Shown in pieces: positions 1 through 12,854 of a DNA stretch of 64,000 nt. This stretch comes from Rhynchosporium graminicola. Its lineage: Eukaryota > Ascomycota > Leotiomycetes > Helotiales > Ploettnerulaceae. The position numbers and the translations under genes are program-made. The first letter of the stretch is position 1, and each line of letters begins with the position of its first letter. The notes beneath the pieces were generated by a model. It did no database searches and was not told the origin of the DNA. It saw only the letters and a list, made by a program, of their open reading frames with translations. Where the stretch lies: positions 434,001-498,000 of the forward strand of contig FJUW01000010.1 in NCBI GenBank assembly GCA_900074885.1, in the 5' to 3' direction.

Positions 1-3000
1 CAGTGGACGTTTCTATTCTTAGCCGGAGCAAGGAGCGCTGGACCTCTAAGTGTTCTTCGTAATTTGCTGATGACAGTCGGGGATAGTGCTGCAAGCGGAA
101 TGAAGGATTTATTTCCCAAAAACCACCAGGACCGCAAGGTGACTATATATCCGTCGCACCATTCCGAGGGAATGGTCCAGTCTGTTCAATTAAACCGAGA
201 TGAAGTTGTTTGCCATGTCAGAGGAGACGTAGGGAGACGGCAACACTGATGTGTGGTCGAGATGCCTGTTCGCGGCCTGCGTGTGTCCTCGTTGGGCGCA
301 GAGGTCGTTTGTTCTCCGGATAGATGTGATGAGTTCTGTTGGAGACTTTTGTTTTAGACAGAAATATTACACAAGGCTGGATCCGAAAGGAGGACTGGAT
401 GGAGGGGACTACTACTGCCTGCTCATGCCCATCCGTCATCCGAGCCCTAAGGTTCGCTGGCTAAAAGGCAGGAGGATCGTTGAGGAGCACATATGGGCAG
501 GATTGGCAAGGAACATCCTCACTACTGACAAGGTTTGCAGGACGCCATTCTGGAAGCTCACATGGCCAGTCTGAGAGTGCAGTATTATTGCTAGAGATAG
601 AGCAGGAGAGCTAGAGCTCCACCCGAGGGGCGGCCCTGGCCATAAGACAGGGATTGGAGTAGCCATGCTAGCCAAGGGTCTCTTCAAGACTTCACCCAAG
701 CTCCATGGGGGCAAGCCTACGCCATGGCGCTTGGTCGACCGCGACTACTGACTGTACTGCACACTCATGCTACGCTCACGCTGTACTGTACTGTACAGCA
801 AGCAATTACTCGCAAGATGCAGAACGACCGCGCTACAGCTGCTTCGAAGTGCTCTGATGGACAAGGTCGACAGCAGGGTCTCAGAGCCAGTGTGCGACGG
901 TTACGGATCGGGGCTTCTGGACTGGCTGCCTTCCGATTCGACTTCGCGGCTCACAGCATGCCCCTGCTACAAGGATACCATGTGTGCGGCCAGAATTTTG
1001 AGGTCTTGAAACCCTCACCTACTCTCGAAACTGGCGAAAAGCAGCTTCACTTAAGTGTAGCCATCTTCACCCTAAAGGACGGTAATATCTGCCGGAGTTC
1101 GGAGACCGCAGACCAATCTTACTTCTCAGACATTTCGATGACTGGTGCTCATCTCCCTCGAGCTTTGATCGTAAGCCACGAGCTGACTCCCGTAAGCCTC
1201 TGCTCGGCGGAGGTTACTTGCCTCATCTATGCATCAGCCTACCGCAGGCCCAGCTTGTGGCCGCCTTCCAAGTTGGCTTATTCGTTAGGCCCCTCAGTCA
1301 ATTCAATTCTACGAAAGACGACTGCCGTCATTGGGGCCTGTACGACGTTCAATTTGTACGGGCCGGGCTGTCATGAGTATTCATCGATTTCGCTTGCACT
1401 AATAGTTTCACACACTCCAACGGCTTCTTTCGGCGCTTGTACCACTCGGTGGCCTACTCCACAACGACTGGGGAGGTCGGCAAACCAGCCGGCCAACTGC
1501 TAATCTCACAGCGCTCCATTCGGTCTGTTCTAAACCAAGTCGTTTGTCTGTTCCTCCTCCGCAATAATTCTTCGGATATGATTTCTTGCAAATCATTCAT
1601 GACATGTATACTATGATCACTGAACTAAAAACGTCACTTTATTGGCGGACGGAGATATTCCATGCGCACTCACCCAGGTTTTCTGCACGCAGCAAACCTC
1701 TAAGACCTCGGGGTGTTTGGCCCCACGGTCAACGGAAGCCGTTACGAAGTTAGGGTTTGGCGGTTGATGGAGCATCCGCATGAGATCTTGGTCACACAGT
1801 CTTCTCACAGCCGCGGTTCAACGCTTTGGTCATTATAACGTCTCTGATATCAGACACCCTGCACACCTCTTGCCCCCTCAGACCCTTGAATACGATTCTT
1901 GATTTTCAGAGAACATGAGATCTGTATATGGAAAACTGACAACAGCATTGCATGAAGTTATCATAATAGCCATCGGACCCCTGATCCACCGCGGCTTCTC
2001 CATCCGCTCAGACTGCCTTTTCCTCTGCCATGTGGTGGCCCTTCCTTTCAGCCTTTCAGGAAAACCAAACTTTAAAGTTTTACAATGTGGCGATCGCGAA
2101 CCTTGAACCTGGCTTCTTCGTACAATTAACAAGGGGGTTCCGAGACTATGGAAGTTCGTCATCGTCGAACAAGAACTGGTCAGTTCAGAAGTCGTCAGTC
2201 GATACTAATGTCATAATTAGGTGACAGCACATTACTTTCAAGCCACAACTATGTTTCTGTTGACGTTCCTGACACGACAATCTGACATTTTGAGTTTGTC
2301 ACCAAAAGTTCCAGCTCTCTTTCACTCGAGACGAATCTTCCCAGTATCGTTCGATTAATTTTATCAAAGTTTTGGGGAGCACAAGACTTCCCCGCTGCAA
2401 GGCCCCGATGTCATGCCAGTCGTGCAACGGGCCATGGCTTGCAAACATGTCAGCTGCATGATCGAGAATTAATCGATCTTGATTCGTCAACTTCAACGTT
2501 CAACGAAGTTAATCACAGGTCCTGAGTCTTCCGGATGAGGAGAAGAGTCGGTCGTTCGTCAATTTCAGTATTCGAGAGCCCTCCATTGTCGCTTTCGATG
2601 AGGAGCTGTGATAGGTAATGCCCCTGTCAGCCACTTCTGAGTATGGCCGTTCGTTTCGCGAATTGACGTCCAGATCTAAGCGCCATATGAAACTACTTGC
2701 TGGGGCGGCCCCTGGCAAGAAGGGTCGAACGCATACGACCATGCGCTACTGGTGGAACTTGCGCGTCAAAATTCTCATACGCTGATTACGAAATACGGAG
2801 GGAATCTTACCTGACAGATCGCACACCTTCTATAACCTGCGCAATCTGTCGATGTAGCTTCCCGTTAGCTCATGTCATAGGTCGTACACCAATTGCCGTT
2901 TACCTCTTCGTATCCAATCTGCATTGGCAGCTCTTATTCAAACGTGGATATTGATTGACGTATCGTGGACTTCCAGAATCATATCCGAGTTGCTGCTATT

Positions 3001-4775
3001 CTCAGATTTGCCAACTTTCTAGAGACCATCTGAAGATGGCTCATCTACAGCTACAGGAAAAGCTTTGAAGCTAGAGGAGATGGCTCTTCCGCACAGATCT
3101 CAACGGTTGATGATCAGGCGGGCGGGCTGTTCTGGCGCGTAAGTTACCGCATGCATAGCCGGGTCGTGGATATGGCTCATGTGAGGTGGACCAGGCAGAG
3201 AGGGAAATCTTGCACTTATGCACTTTTCCAAAGCGTCTCCTTCTATGCCTGCAAACTTCGGCACTATCACAAAGATCAACCAGAGTCTAACAATCTCTGG
3301 GCTCATTTAGGTCATCGGACCGACTTCTCGTGCAGTAGATGCATACATCACAGGCATGAAGACTCCATGATATTGAGGTTTTAGTAGCGAGATGCTGCTC
3401 GACAAAGAACCAACATCTGCCCAAGGCCTTAGTGGTCAAAGTACATCCCGAAGGAGTTCCTTTTTCTCCATTTCGATACGGCATGAAGTTTTCACAAATC
3501 CAACATTGCGGCCTGAATCCATTCGAAGAGCTACTCTGGGAAGGCTAAAAAGACACAGCTCAGAGCTCTGAGATGGAATAGTACGCGACCTGTTTCGAGG
3601 CAATCGATCAAGGCACACTCTGCTTCCCGATACAAGCGAAGTTCCTGCGGCGCAAAAGGTCCGCCTGAACTACTGTCATTGACATCATCATATCAGCTCT
3701 CCATTATCTTGCGGCCGTGGTTTTTCAGAAACTACTCACCAGGTCTTATGGGAATGTCCTCATGAACTCGACTCCCACCCTTTAGGGGTCTAGACAGGCA
3801 CAACCTCTACTCGGCGAGATACGTCCCTGGCAAAAGGGCTCTGTTTTATCTGATGACCGAGTACTTTCTATGGATAGTGCACTGATCATTGGCTGCTGCG
3901 GTAAGCTATCGAGACCTGAGGCTTTCGCTACTCCTCATCCATTAACCGTCGGCTGATGAATACTCCAGCTTTTGGCAAATTCACATCTCTCGTCGACGAC
4001 ATCGACACTTTCGAGCTGATGCCTCTATCAGAATGGGCTTTTTCCAGTGGGGTGATCGAATCGCGGGGTTGGCTCGGCCCATGCCGAATCTCATGACTTT
4101 GTCAACCCAGTTTCAGCATTCCTCCTCGAGGAATCCGCCGAGGAGGAATGCGCCATTCAACCTCGCATGACCATTCAATTTGCAGAGAAGAAAGAAAAAA
4201 ATCAGCCACAGAGCTGATCAAGAACCCGTCATCCAATGTCGTTAAGCACGTAACGCAGTTTGCTTTCTCGGATAGAAGGGGCTAAAGCCGGGCTATCTGT
4301 TCCCCTCATCTTGAGTCCTCACACACCCCAATAATGGCGTGGGAGCCTATCTCCAGATGCTTCCGGTTTGTATTCTTGCCTACGAGGAGCCATCTAATTA
4401 TACGCCCTTCAAAGAGATGACATCGGAAGTCAAGCCCAAGTCGCGCCAACTCATCATATCATTTTCCAAAAGCTCCCTTACCCCCATTGGGAAACATGCG
4501 TTCGGCAAACGTGATCTCGTTTCTGATTTATATATTTTGATGGTTTTTTTGAATTCCTTTGTCAATTGTTGACAAAGTGCCGTCTTTATAATTAGTGCCA
4601 GATCCGTTTCGATTACGAATCCTTTTTACCTTTCTAGTATCAACCAACCAATCCATCACCCACGTGGAGCTCGCATAACGGGAGCGTGCATTCACAAACC
4701 TTACCTTCTCATCTTCACAGGCCAAGTTGTCCCCCCACGGCGTAATCTTATGAGCAAGTACCGTGGCAACTATCA
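1..4775. other. gene-poor left end
   Basis: No coding region can be supported here. Open frames are short or lack any recognisable domain; the longest ATG-started one (724-1503, 259 codons) has no motif, hydrophobic pattern or intron structure that I recognise. A perfect 13-bp inverted repeat lies at 4116-4151 and is listed separately. I see no terminal repeats or transposase motifs. Confidence 0.5.
4116..4151. repeat. perfect 13-bp inverted repeat, 10-nt loop
   Basis: The left arm GCATTCCTCCTCG (4116-4128) is exactly complementary to the right arm CGAGGAGGAATGC (4139-4151), around a 10-nt loop. It could form a DNA cruciform or an RNA hairpin, or be a dyad binding site. It lies about 630 bp upstream of the TATA box of the small gene at 5019, so it could be an upstream element of that gene, but nothing ties it to a function. 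Confidence 0.8.
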
Positions 4776-4829
4776 TATAAAAACTGTGCCTCCTTCCTCC
4801 CTTTCTCCCTTCCTCCCTTCCTCTTTTCA
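4776..4829 (+). promoter_or_regulatory. TATA box followed by CT-rich tract, promoter of the 5019 gene
   Basis: TATAAAAA at 4776-4783 is followed by an almost pure pyrimidine tract (about 4791-4829, repeats of TCCC/TTCC). A TATA box plus a CT-rich tract just upstream of the transcription start is a classic layout of strongly or inducibly expressed filamentous-fungal genes. The ATG at 5019 would then have a leader of roughly 150-200 nt. Confidence 0.6.
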
Positions 4830-5018
4830 TCCCAACTCCCTTCAAACAATCAAAAAAAACCCTCCTTTCTACAAGCCGTTTCTGCGACCTGAATCCCTAT
4901 TCCGGCCTCATCACAAAGACACACTACTATTCACGGATACACGCAACTTCGCCAGATAGGCGCTCGCCACAAGTTCAATCACTTCTCAGCTAAACTTTCA
5001 AACAGACGAAATATCAAA

Positions 5019-5387
5019 ATGGCAACCACACTCCCATCTCACAGCGACATCCTTGCTCTGTCCTTCGCTGGGCAAGAGAACAATGTCCCGGCCGCAGAAG
5101 AGCGCGCCGAAGAAAGTATCCACAGGTTCCTCTCTCTTGCACCAACTACTAGCGCTTCATACCCTTTCATGAAGGCCTCGCCAGCGGCTAAGGCAGTCTC
5201 ATTGGGGAATCAGCCGGCTATCGCGGACGAGGCACTTGTCACCGCGGCCATGCCGATTGAGAAGAACAGACGCTCTTCGTCTTTGAGCAGTGATGGAAGT
5301 TTGATGCAGAAGAGGCGGTTCTTGAAGTTGGGACCAGTTCATTTTGGAGTCAGCGAGGGAGACTGGAGCGAGGAAGTTGTCGAGTGA
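5019..5387 (+). CDS. small hypothetical protein with conserved-looking C-terminal motif (122 aa)
   Basis: Single-exon frame of 122 codons with an ATG in good context (aaaATGGCA). The protein is hydrophilic, with no signal peptide or membrane segment. The first 80 residues are Ala/Ser/Glu-rich and look disordered. A Ser-rich stretch preceded by KNRRSS could be a phosphorylation target. The C-terminus has a compact block RRFLKLGPVHFG followed by an acidic tail with a central Trp. That FLKLGPVH-type ending resembles small uncharacterised ascomycete proteins I have seen, but I cannot name a family, and no function is claimed. The TATA/CT-rich promoter suggests strong or condition-dependent expression. 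Confidence 0.7.
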   Translation: MATTLPSHSDILALSFAGQENNVPAAEERAEESIHRFLSLAPTTSASYPFMKASPAAKAVSLGNQPAIADEALVTAAMPIEKNRRSSSLSSDGSLMQKRRFLKLGPVHFGVSEGDWSEEVVE

Positions 5388-8300
5388 TCTCTTCACTGGT
5401 CATCTGTTTTGTTAGGCACTTTACTTGAACGAATGGCATGGAATGGTTTACGAGCATGAAATGTTTACGGGATAGAAATGGCGCTGGAGCAGGAACGACT
5501 CAAGCAATTGAGCAGGTATGTATCGCAAGTCGGATTGGGCTTTTACGGGTGAAGGGAACGGATGGCATTGATAAAGTGCATATGAATCTTAATGAGCTGA
5601 TGACTTTCTTCTGGCTGAGTAATTTTCGCAAGTGCTGGGACATATGCAGACTGGACTGCTGCAATGGAATTGCCGAGTAAGAAAGAATAAAATTCATGTT
5701 GGAACCATTTTCCCCCCTTGTCTTTCCGATTTTCGAACTGCGCATCCGAGCTCCCAGTCTCAGCTGGGCGTTGGTAAGAGTTGATGATCCATGATGCCTA
5801 AAGCATCCAACCAACCCTTTTATTACTCGTCCATATCTCCGATCCTGCATGTTGTAGATTGAAGGATGCATTTCTTGCTCCACCTTCATGTACGCGCACC
5901 TATCTTCTGCATCTTAACTCTTCACCGCCACGTCACGTGAGAAGCATATGCAAGACCCAGGCGCCATTTTGCAAAGGCTAGGTCGAGTGCATCTCGGCTT
6001 TCTCCAATAGTTGACATTCGAGTGTGAGTGGAGCTGGCTGTGTTTTTCACTTCCCAAATGGCGCTCTCTCCGGCTTGACAATCGTGATGAGCTGCCGAAG
6101 CGATATTCGCTTCAGTGGGCTCGATTGTGTGGGTGCCCTATGTCCTTGATTTCTTTTTAATATTTTCCATTCGCTCTGTGCGATTGTCAGCGGCCCTAGT
6201 CTTCGGTCTCTCTATATTGTTCAAAAGAGTGGTGCGTCGCTTGTGCTCAGCGTAGTGTTGACCAATGTTTACTTCGGCCGATTCGCCAAAGAAGGTCAAG
6301 ACTAAAAAGACAAAAGTACCAGCAATATGTATATGAGTGTGGAATTCAAGACCCTTTCTTGCTTCTAAACCTTGGCCATGCTCCTTTGTATCCGCTTTGA
6401 TTTGTTGAAGAAGGTGGAGGATCATGGAGTGCAGGACTTTAGCGCCGGCGCCAAATGTGCTTCGCTTGTGGCGTGCATCGGATTTCGACTCCCTCACATA
6501 TTCTGAATATTTTCCTCTGGTTGTCCCTTTTGTCCCCTTGGCTCTTTCTCGCATGCCATTCCGTTCCAACTGAGGCCGTGAAGGCAGCCAATGGAATCCT
6601 TACTCATAGTCCTACCTGGCAATAGTCATTTCTGCAATAAGTAAGTAAAGCTCGGAAGTCCCCAAGTGTGACACTTGCGAGCTGCGACCTCTTATGCAGC
6701 CAAGTCACAGAAGTCACTTCAATTCATATCTTATAATTTGTGACATTGGGTGCTCGTCCATGTACCTTGTTATGATGGAGTGACACCTGGTATTAGTCAC
6801 ATGAGATAAAGGACATTCCGCTGCTGCTGCATATGCGGCAGTGATCGTACATGTTGGTTTGATGTGTTGTCTCTCAAATCAGGAAGGAAAGGAGGGCCGA
6901 AAACTTACTCGATTAAGTGTAGTACGTCGAAAGGGGGGAAGTTTCTCGACTCCGCCGAATTGCCGGACTTACCATGGTGGAGTTTGCACATTGGAGGGAT
7001 GAAGTTGCAGGGAACTTCCTGGCGGGGGGTTTCCCGGACTTCCTCCTCGGACTCTACGTATGCACGGATAGCGAGAATCTAGTTTCGTAGTGGTTTGGTA
7101 ATATGCGTCTTCCTTGTAGGCAAAAGCGGAAGGGAAATGGTGCATTCATAGGTCGTCTGTCTACTTTTGGGGCTTGCCATCTCGAACACACTGGGTCGAT
7201 GGCCGACACTTGGGCGCACCTCCAGCTGAACGTTTCAATAGTTTCGGGGCACTTAGCTGCACCATCTAGTCTACAGCGTAATCCCGATTCTTGATTGGGA
7301 ACTACTTTCGGACTCTGACAGTCTATTCAACATTTCGATCATCTGAGTTCCATCAAAATTCTCTTTGGTTGCTTGAACGTATTGTGAACGACCAGGATGT
7401 ATCAACATACAGGATGCGGGTTTCAAACACACTCTCCGTTATCCATTCGAAAACTAAAAACACAGATATTTCAAAGAATCAAGAAAAATCAAAATTGAAA
7501 ACTAAAGATATCATTGAATGTGGTATGGACATATATACTTCCACAGAGGTGGTCTTCGAAGTTTGCTGATATTACATTGACAACAGTCCTATTCTGATTT
7601 CATGGCTAAATGTCCCAGCTAAACGATGAGTTGTATGTTGCAAGGTCAACGAATGTCCCTGTAAGGGTACCACCGGTCTCGGATAGTAGACACAGCTTAC
7701 ATGCCTACTTATTTTAAGTGAGAGTACTTCATATCGAATTTAAGCAAAGATTAACAAAAGTGGCACGGTCGAGTCGTGGGCTAGAAGTTGTCTGAATATC
7801 GTGAACCTCAGGATGTAAACAAAACAAACTAAGCGAACCGGGGGTTTCTCAAGCACCTGAACACAATCTCCGGGATTATGATTTATCGAAGGTTAAATGA
7901 TGTTACACATATACATGATTACTGAATCTTATAACTGGAATATCATTCTGCCTTGACTTCTAGGCTCTTGGGTTCGGACATCTCTCAATGCCTCGAAAAT
8001 GACAGCGCAGTCAGTTCTGACAAGACATACAGTGTATCATCGTGATTGGCTGTATGTCTGCCTTAAAGATACATTATGGATTCTACTTCCACATCAGCTC
8101 TATTACTAGCATGAGAGTTGCGCTTCCAACACTCTTGTTCTCATACCTCGTGCACATGAAATTTTACAGATAAGTATATTATAGTCTCTAGTCCGGACCA
8201 TGGCCTGGACCTATGGTAGACCAAACATTTGGCTGCGGGCCAAGGACATTATTTTGAATAAGCACTGGTATGAAATCCATTGGACACAAAAACTATGAAC

Positions 8301-8921
8301 TGACTCACTCTCTGCATTCGATAATCTGAGTTTCTCGGATACTAACAGGCTGAAAGATCATGCCAGAAGAAACCTGCAGACCTATACAAGGACATCATGG
8401 TTCGAAGCTTGCTCAACGGGATGGAACATGATACTTACTGACGGGGCATATACAATAGGAATACTTAAATGCCCACGCTAATCAGTTCTTCGATCATCTG
8501 TGACAATTCATGATGTAGAATGTCAAGGAAACACTTACAGGAACTATTCAAATCGAGGATCGAGGATGATTGATCGTAAATCCCTACTCCACTTGTCTCG
8601 AACCTCAAATCAAATTTTGATAACTTAGAGCGTCATAAGGCAATACGAGACAGACATCCCGAAGTATTGTTTACAAAACAAAGGGAAATTATCGATCAGT
8701 ATAGGGTCACATGTGCAGTCGTCACTTACAGCGACTCGGGCGAGCAGCGCAGAACATCGGGTGCGGGGTTCCGAAGCTCCAATCGAATGCAGCAACGAGC
8801 ACATCATCGCAAGGCGAAATGACTCCATGTACAATGATACTCGTACAATCGGGAAGTAAGTTTTCTTTACACCACAATTTCTGCCTTTCTCGTCAGACAA
8901 TTTTCCTTAAGTTTGACGACG
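5388..8921. other. intergenic, no supported gene
   Basis: About 3.5 kb between the small gene and the dioxygenase. Short frames occur (for example minus 6138-6569) but none has a recognisable domain or a plausible splice partner. Base composition drifts towards A+T around 7.3-8.6 kb. I see no repeats or RNA genes. Confidence 0.5.
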
Positions 8922-10174
8922 ATGTCCTTTGATACAATTCCCATCCTTGACCTCTCAGAGGCCAAGGACCCTTCTACTAAACCAAGATTCTTGAAACAGC
9001 TGCGACACGCGTTACTGGAAGTGGGATTTCTGTATTTGAAGAATGTCGGTATACCAGAGGAGCTTATACAGGAGGTCATCAAAGAAGGGGTGTCGTTCTT
9101 CGACCTGCCGATGGAAGAGAAGTGAGGCAATACTTATTCCACCCAAGTCTCGACCCAAGCTGACATACCCTAAGACTCAAAGTCGAAATGAAGAACGCCC
9201 CCTCGTTCCTAGGATATTCACGTCTCAATGCCGAAATCACCGCCCATACAACAGACCACCGCGAACAAATCGACCTCTCCACAGACCACCCAGTCCGTAC
9301 CCCAGACCAACCTCTCTACCATAACCTCTTCGCACCGACACAATGGCCTTCTTCCTCACATATGCCGAATTTTAAGCCCGTGTACAGTGAGTATATTACT
9401 CGTATGGGCGAGATTTCGATATTCTTCACATCTCTGATTGCGGAGGCTATTGGTCTTGCTCCGACGGCATTTAATAAATATTTCGATGTTGACCAGCAGC
9501 ATAAGCTTAAAATCGTGAAGTATCCTGATTTAAAGGATTTGGGATTATGGAAAGAGGGAGAGGAGGCACCGGAGGGACAGGGAGTTGGACCCCACAAGGA
9601 TAGCATGTTTACAAGTTACTTGCTGCAGGTTACGAAGCACAGAGGTTTGCAGGTACAGAATCTAGCAGGACAGTGGGTCGATTGCCCGCCTATTGATAAC
9701 ACTCTCGTTGTAGCTATTGGTCAAGGCATGGAGGCTCTAACACAAGGTGTATGCATGGCAACTACACATCGAGTACTCTCCCCTGCTCCTGGAACTGGTG
9801 CACGATTCTCTGTACCATTCTTCCAGGGTGTGACTTTGGATGCGGAGTTCGACGAGCTGAATGATTGGGAGAATGGAGGCGGAGTCGGCAGAGTCCCGGA
9901 AGATATCAAGGAGATGCGGAGGAAGGTTGTAGCGAGGAACGGAGGCCGGTTGGATGATGTGGAGTTTACTTTTGGTGGAGGGAATGCAGCTAGGACTTTG
10001 GGAGAGGCTACTTTGAAAAATAGGATTAAGAGCCATGTTGATGTTGGAGAGAGATGGTATCCCGATTTACTTGCTGAGATTAGGGAGATGCAGAGGAGGG
10101 AAAGAGAAGATGCTGAAAAGAAAGCTGCCAGCGCTGCCGATGGTGGCTTTGGACAAGCCGTGGAAGCGCACTGA
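8922..10174 (+). CDS. 2-oxoglutarate/Fe(II)-dependent dioxygenase, isopenicillin-N-synthase-like
   Basis: Two exons, 8922-9121 and 9175-10174, joined across a 53-nt GT-AG intron (399 aa). Splicing restores the typical block EEKLKVEMKNAPSFLGYSRL. The N-terminal non-haem dioxygenase domain (about 1-120) begins with the IPILDLS motif. The catalytic jelly-roll carries the Fe(II) triad His207-x-Asp209 (PHKD) and His265 (TTHRVLSP), and the 2-oxoglutarate-binding Arg277-x-Ser279. All catalytic residues are present, so the enzyme should be active; the substrate cannot be told from sequence. Relatives are annotated as gibberellin-oxidase-like or thymine-dioxygenase-like oxidases. The start is the first ATG of the frame. 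No biosynthetic cluster surrounds it. Confidence 0.92.
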
Positions 10175-11242
10175 CAAGACGACTTGATCAAGTCCATAAG
10201 ATTTCAAAGAGGAATAGGCATGGTCTTGCAAATAGGTCGAAGATCCTTTTAGGCACGATGTTGGCAACTTTTTGTCTGTGTAAATTCAACTCCTCAGAAG
10301 CGCCGCTCGCTCGCGAAGACCATAAACTCAATCCCACCTACCGCATCTGCTCATCCGCTTCGTTTCTCCATAACTCCTTTAGCAAACAGGTCGGATAGCA
10401 CAACGCAACAAAGAAACGTCGACCCGCACTCGTGTTTGCCAAAAAAAAACCCCCCTCAGCACCTAATTTTCTCCCCACGCCCCAACCCCTTGTGTTCAGC
10501 CAATTTCGGACGCATTTACTTCTTCGCGGGTGCAGGAACGAAATTTGGGAAGCATTCCGTGATGGTTTTGCTATGCTTGTTCGAGGCATGATCGGTGAGG
10601 CTGTTCAGGTCCAGAGTGTCAGCTAAACCCTCTTGCACGAGTTTTTGCCTGTACCGGAAGAAGAAGACGGCAGAACTTACGCTGGCGCACGACTGGTGCT
10701 CAAAAACGTTGACCTGCAGACGATACACTGAATATCCATGGCCTTTTCGTTGGACTTCAACTGTGACTTTGCGACTGTCGTCTTGTCATCCTTGCGATCA
10801 CGCTTGGATGCTGCTTTGGCTCCCTGGTATTTGATTAGGAGCGTGTCCAAGGTCTAGGAATGAGAGCTTACGTTTCCCATATTGACGGTTTGAAAGTTGG
10901 CTTGCAAGGATTGTAGAGAGGTATATCGTAAGATATTTTATTTCTTCATGGATGACTGTACGGGATTGGAGGGACAGCCGGATAGCGCCCGAAAGAAATA
11001 CAGACCCGCTGACCGGTTTGAGTATTCTGCCCGTTTATCTTACACCGCCTTGTGCCTTGTCAACAATGTGACTCTGGACGCGACCGCGACTTGTACCTTT
11101 TCACGCTCTCCACGTAATTCAGAAAATTCACTACTGCGACCTTTCTGAATTAGGCAAACAATCTTGAGATCTCACGCGAAGTATTCTGGATGCTTAGACG
11201 ATTTTCGGGCGCAAAGAAGAGACTGAATCTTCATCTCCAACA
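10175..11242. other. intergenic, dioxygenase 3' end / AT-hook gene promoter
   Basis: About 1.07 kb between two same-strand genes. It should hold the dioxygenase 3' UTR and the AT-hook gene promoter. A homopolymer-rich stretch lies at 10440-10455 (run of A then C). No supported coding region. Confidence 0.5.
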
Positions 11243-12854
11243 ATGGCCGCAACTATTACACAAACTGAGTTTAAGGACGCTCTGGGTAGATACCCAGAGA
11301 TCCTCAAAACTCACGGCAAGACTCGTAAGTACTTACAGCTTATAGAACGGCTCCGTATTTCATTGCAACTCGGAAACTGACGCGTTTTACAGCTATAGAT
11401 GGCTCGGTCACTATTGAGGATCTTGACAAGTTCCGCTATCAGATCGCGCCCATGAACTTCTCGAAGAACACTGGTCGTGTAATGGAATTGTCTGATGTTG
11501 AGAAGCTTGTTCAGTGGAAAATGTACGTTCTTCTATGACACCCAACCTTGCACGCTTTTTTACACCTTACCACATTTTCTGGCGCATCGCGACTTGCACA
11601 GCGTGCCTTGTCGCAACCGCTGTACATTCAGACTTTGTTTTTATCTACTCAAACTAAAGTGTCACTAGCCACCACGGTGCTTTCCGCCCAACTCTGCCAA
11701 AGCTCGTGGCTTCAAATACAAACGATACCGTCGCTGCAGCTACCAAGGACGCCTTTGCTGCTTACGCGAATGACCATAAGGACATTGCCACCGTCATTTC
11801 GAAGCTCACTACACCACTGAAGGGGGTCGGACCAGCTACTGCCTCGCTCCTACTAGCCATTCATGATCCTCAGAACGTCGTCTTCTTCAGCGATGAGCTC
11901 TTCAGCTACTTGACCGCGGATGGAAGGAAGGTCGAGCCCAAATATGTCACAAAGGAGTTCGAGACTATACACGCCGAGGCTCAAAAGATCATGTCGAGGC
12001 TCAATTGTACCCCAATCGAGCTTGAGAAGGTAGCTTACGTTTTGGTAAAAGAGAAGGTTCCAGAGGTCAAGAAGGCCGGTCGTCCTGCCCAGGAACCAGA
12101 AGAGAAGAAAGCCTACACTGGTGCGCCACGAGGTCGTCCTAAGTTGACTGAAGCCGAAAAGAAGGCCCAACAGGCGAGGAGAGAGGCAGCGATGACCAAG
12201 CCATCAAAGTCAGCCATCAATCGTACGAGAACAGGCCGTGTTGTCAAGCCTACGGATTATCTTGTCAACCAAGCCTCAGACAAGAAGACACCTAGGGCCA
12301 AGAAGCCTGGACACCCAGCTGCTAAGGTCGCCACAGCTATTAAGCCTGCTAAGAAGAGAGGTCGTCCTGCTACTGCTAAGACTGAAGGGGTCGAGAAAAA
12401 AGTTAAGGCGAAGACTGCTGCCACGGCTACCAAGAAGGTTGGACGTCCAGCAGGTAAAGTCGTGGCTATCAAAAAACCCGGACGCCCCGCAAGCACCGCA
12501 TCTAAAAAGCCAGGACGCCCGGCCACCGCGGTTAAGAACGCAGGTCCAGCTCCAGCAAAGAAGGCTGGTCGTCCTGCTAAAGCCATTACCGTCGCAGAAG
12601 CTAGCGCAAGTACCCCAAAGAAGCGCGGTCGTCCACCGGCAGCTGTTACTGAAGCCACAACTGCAACTCCAGCCAGCAAGAAGCGTGGACGTCCCTCTCA
12701 AGCCGAGAAGAATGCCGTGGCCCAGACACCAGCTAGCAAGAAGAAGAAGACTGCTGCCACGCCAGCTACTGCTCCTGCTTCTCTCGTAAAGCGTGGTAGG
12801 CCCTCCGCTGCTGCTTCAGCCGCCAAGCGTGTGGGTAGAAAATCTCTTGCTTAA
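11243..12854 (+). CDS. multi-AT-hook DNA-binding protein (465 aa)
   Basis: Three exons: 11243-11324, 11393-11522 and 11669-12854 (introns 68 and 146 nt). Splicing gives a continuous N-terminal domain of about 200 residues containing KIHHGAFRPTLPKLV and GVGPATASLL, the latter resembling a helix-hairpin-helix DNA-binding turn. From about residue 210 to the end the protein is Lys/Ala/Pro-rich with roughly ten G-R-P cores (RGRPKL, KRGRPA, VGRPAG, PGRPAS, AGRPAK, KRGRPP, KRGRPS and similar), the AT-hook that inserts into the minor groove of A/T-rich DNA. One extra copy reads GHP and is degenerate. HMG-I/Y-like chromatin proteins carry about three hooks, so this array is long. Likely a nuclear architectural protein; the N-terminal domain has no assigned function I can name. 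Confidence 0.88.

Noticed and set aside
724..1503. 259-codon ATG-started frame at the left end
   Set aside because: No domain, membrane segment or compositional signature; mixed Cys/Ser/Arg/Leu content typical of non-coding frames.
6138..6569. 143-codon minus-strand frame
   Set aside because: Basic, low-information sequence with no motif, and no promoter or intron signals that fit.
12238..12789. Overlapping Arg/Leu- and Gly/Ala-rich frames over the AT-hook array
   Set aside because: Shadows of the Lys/Ala/Pro-rich repeat codons on both strands.
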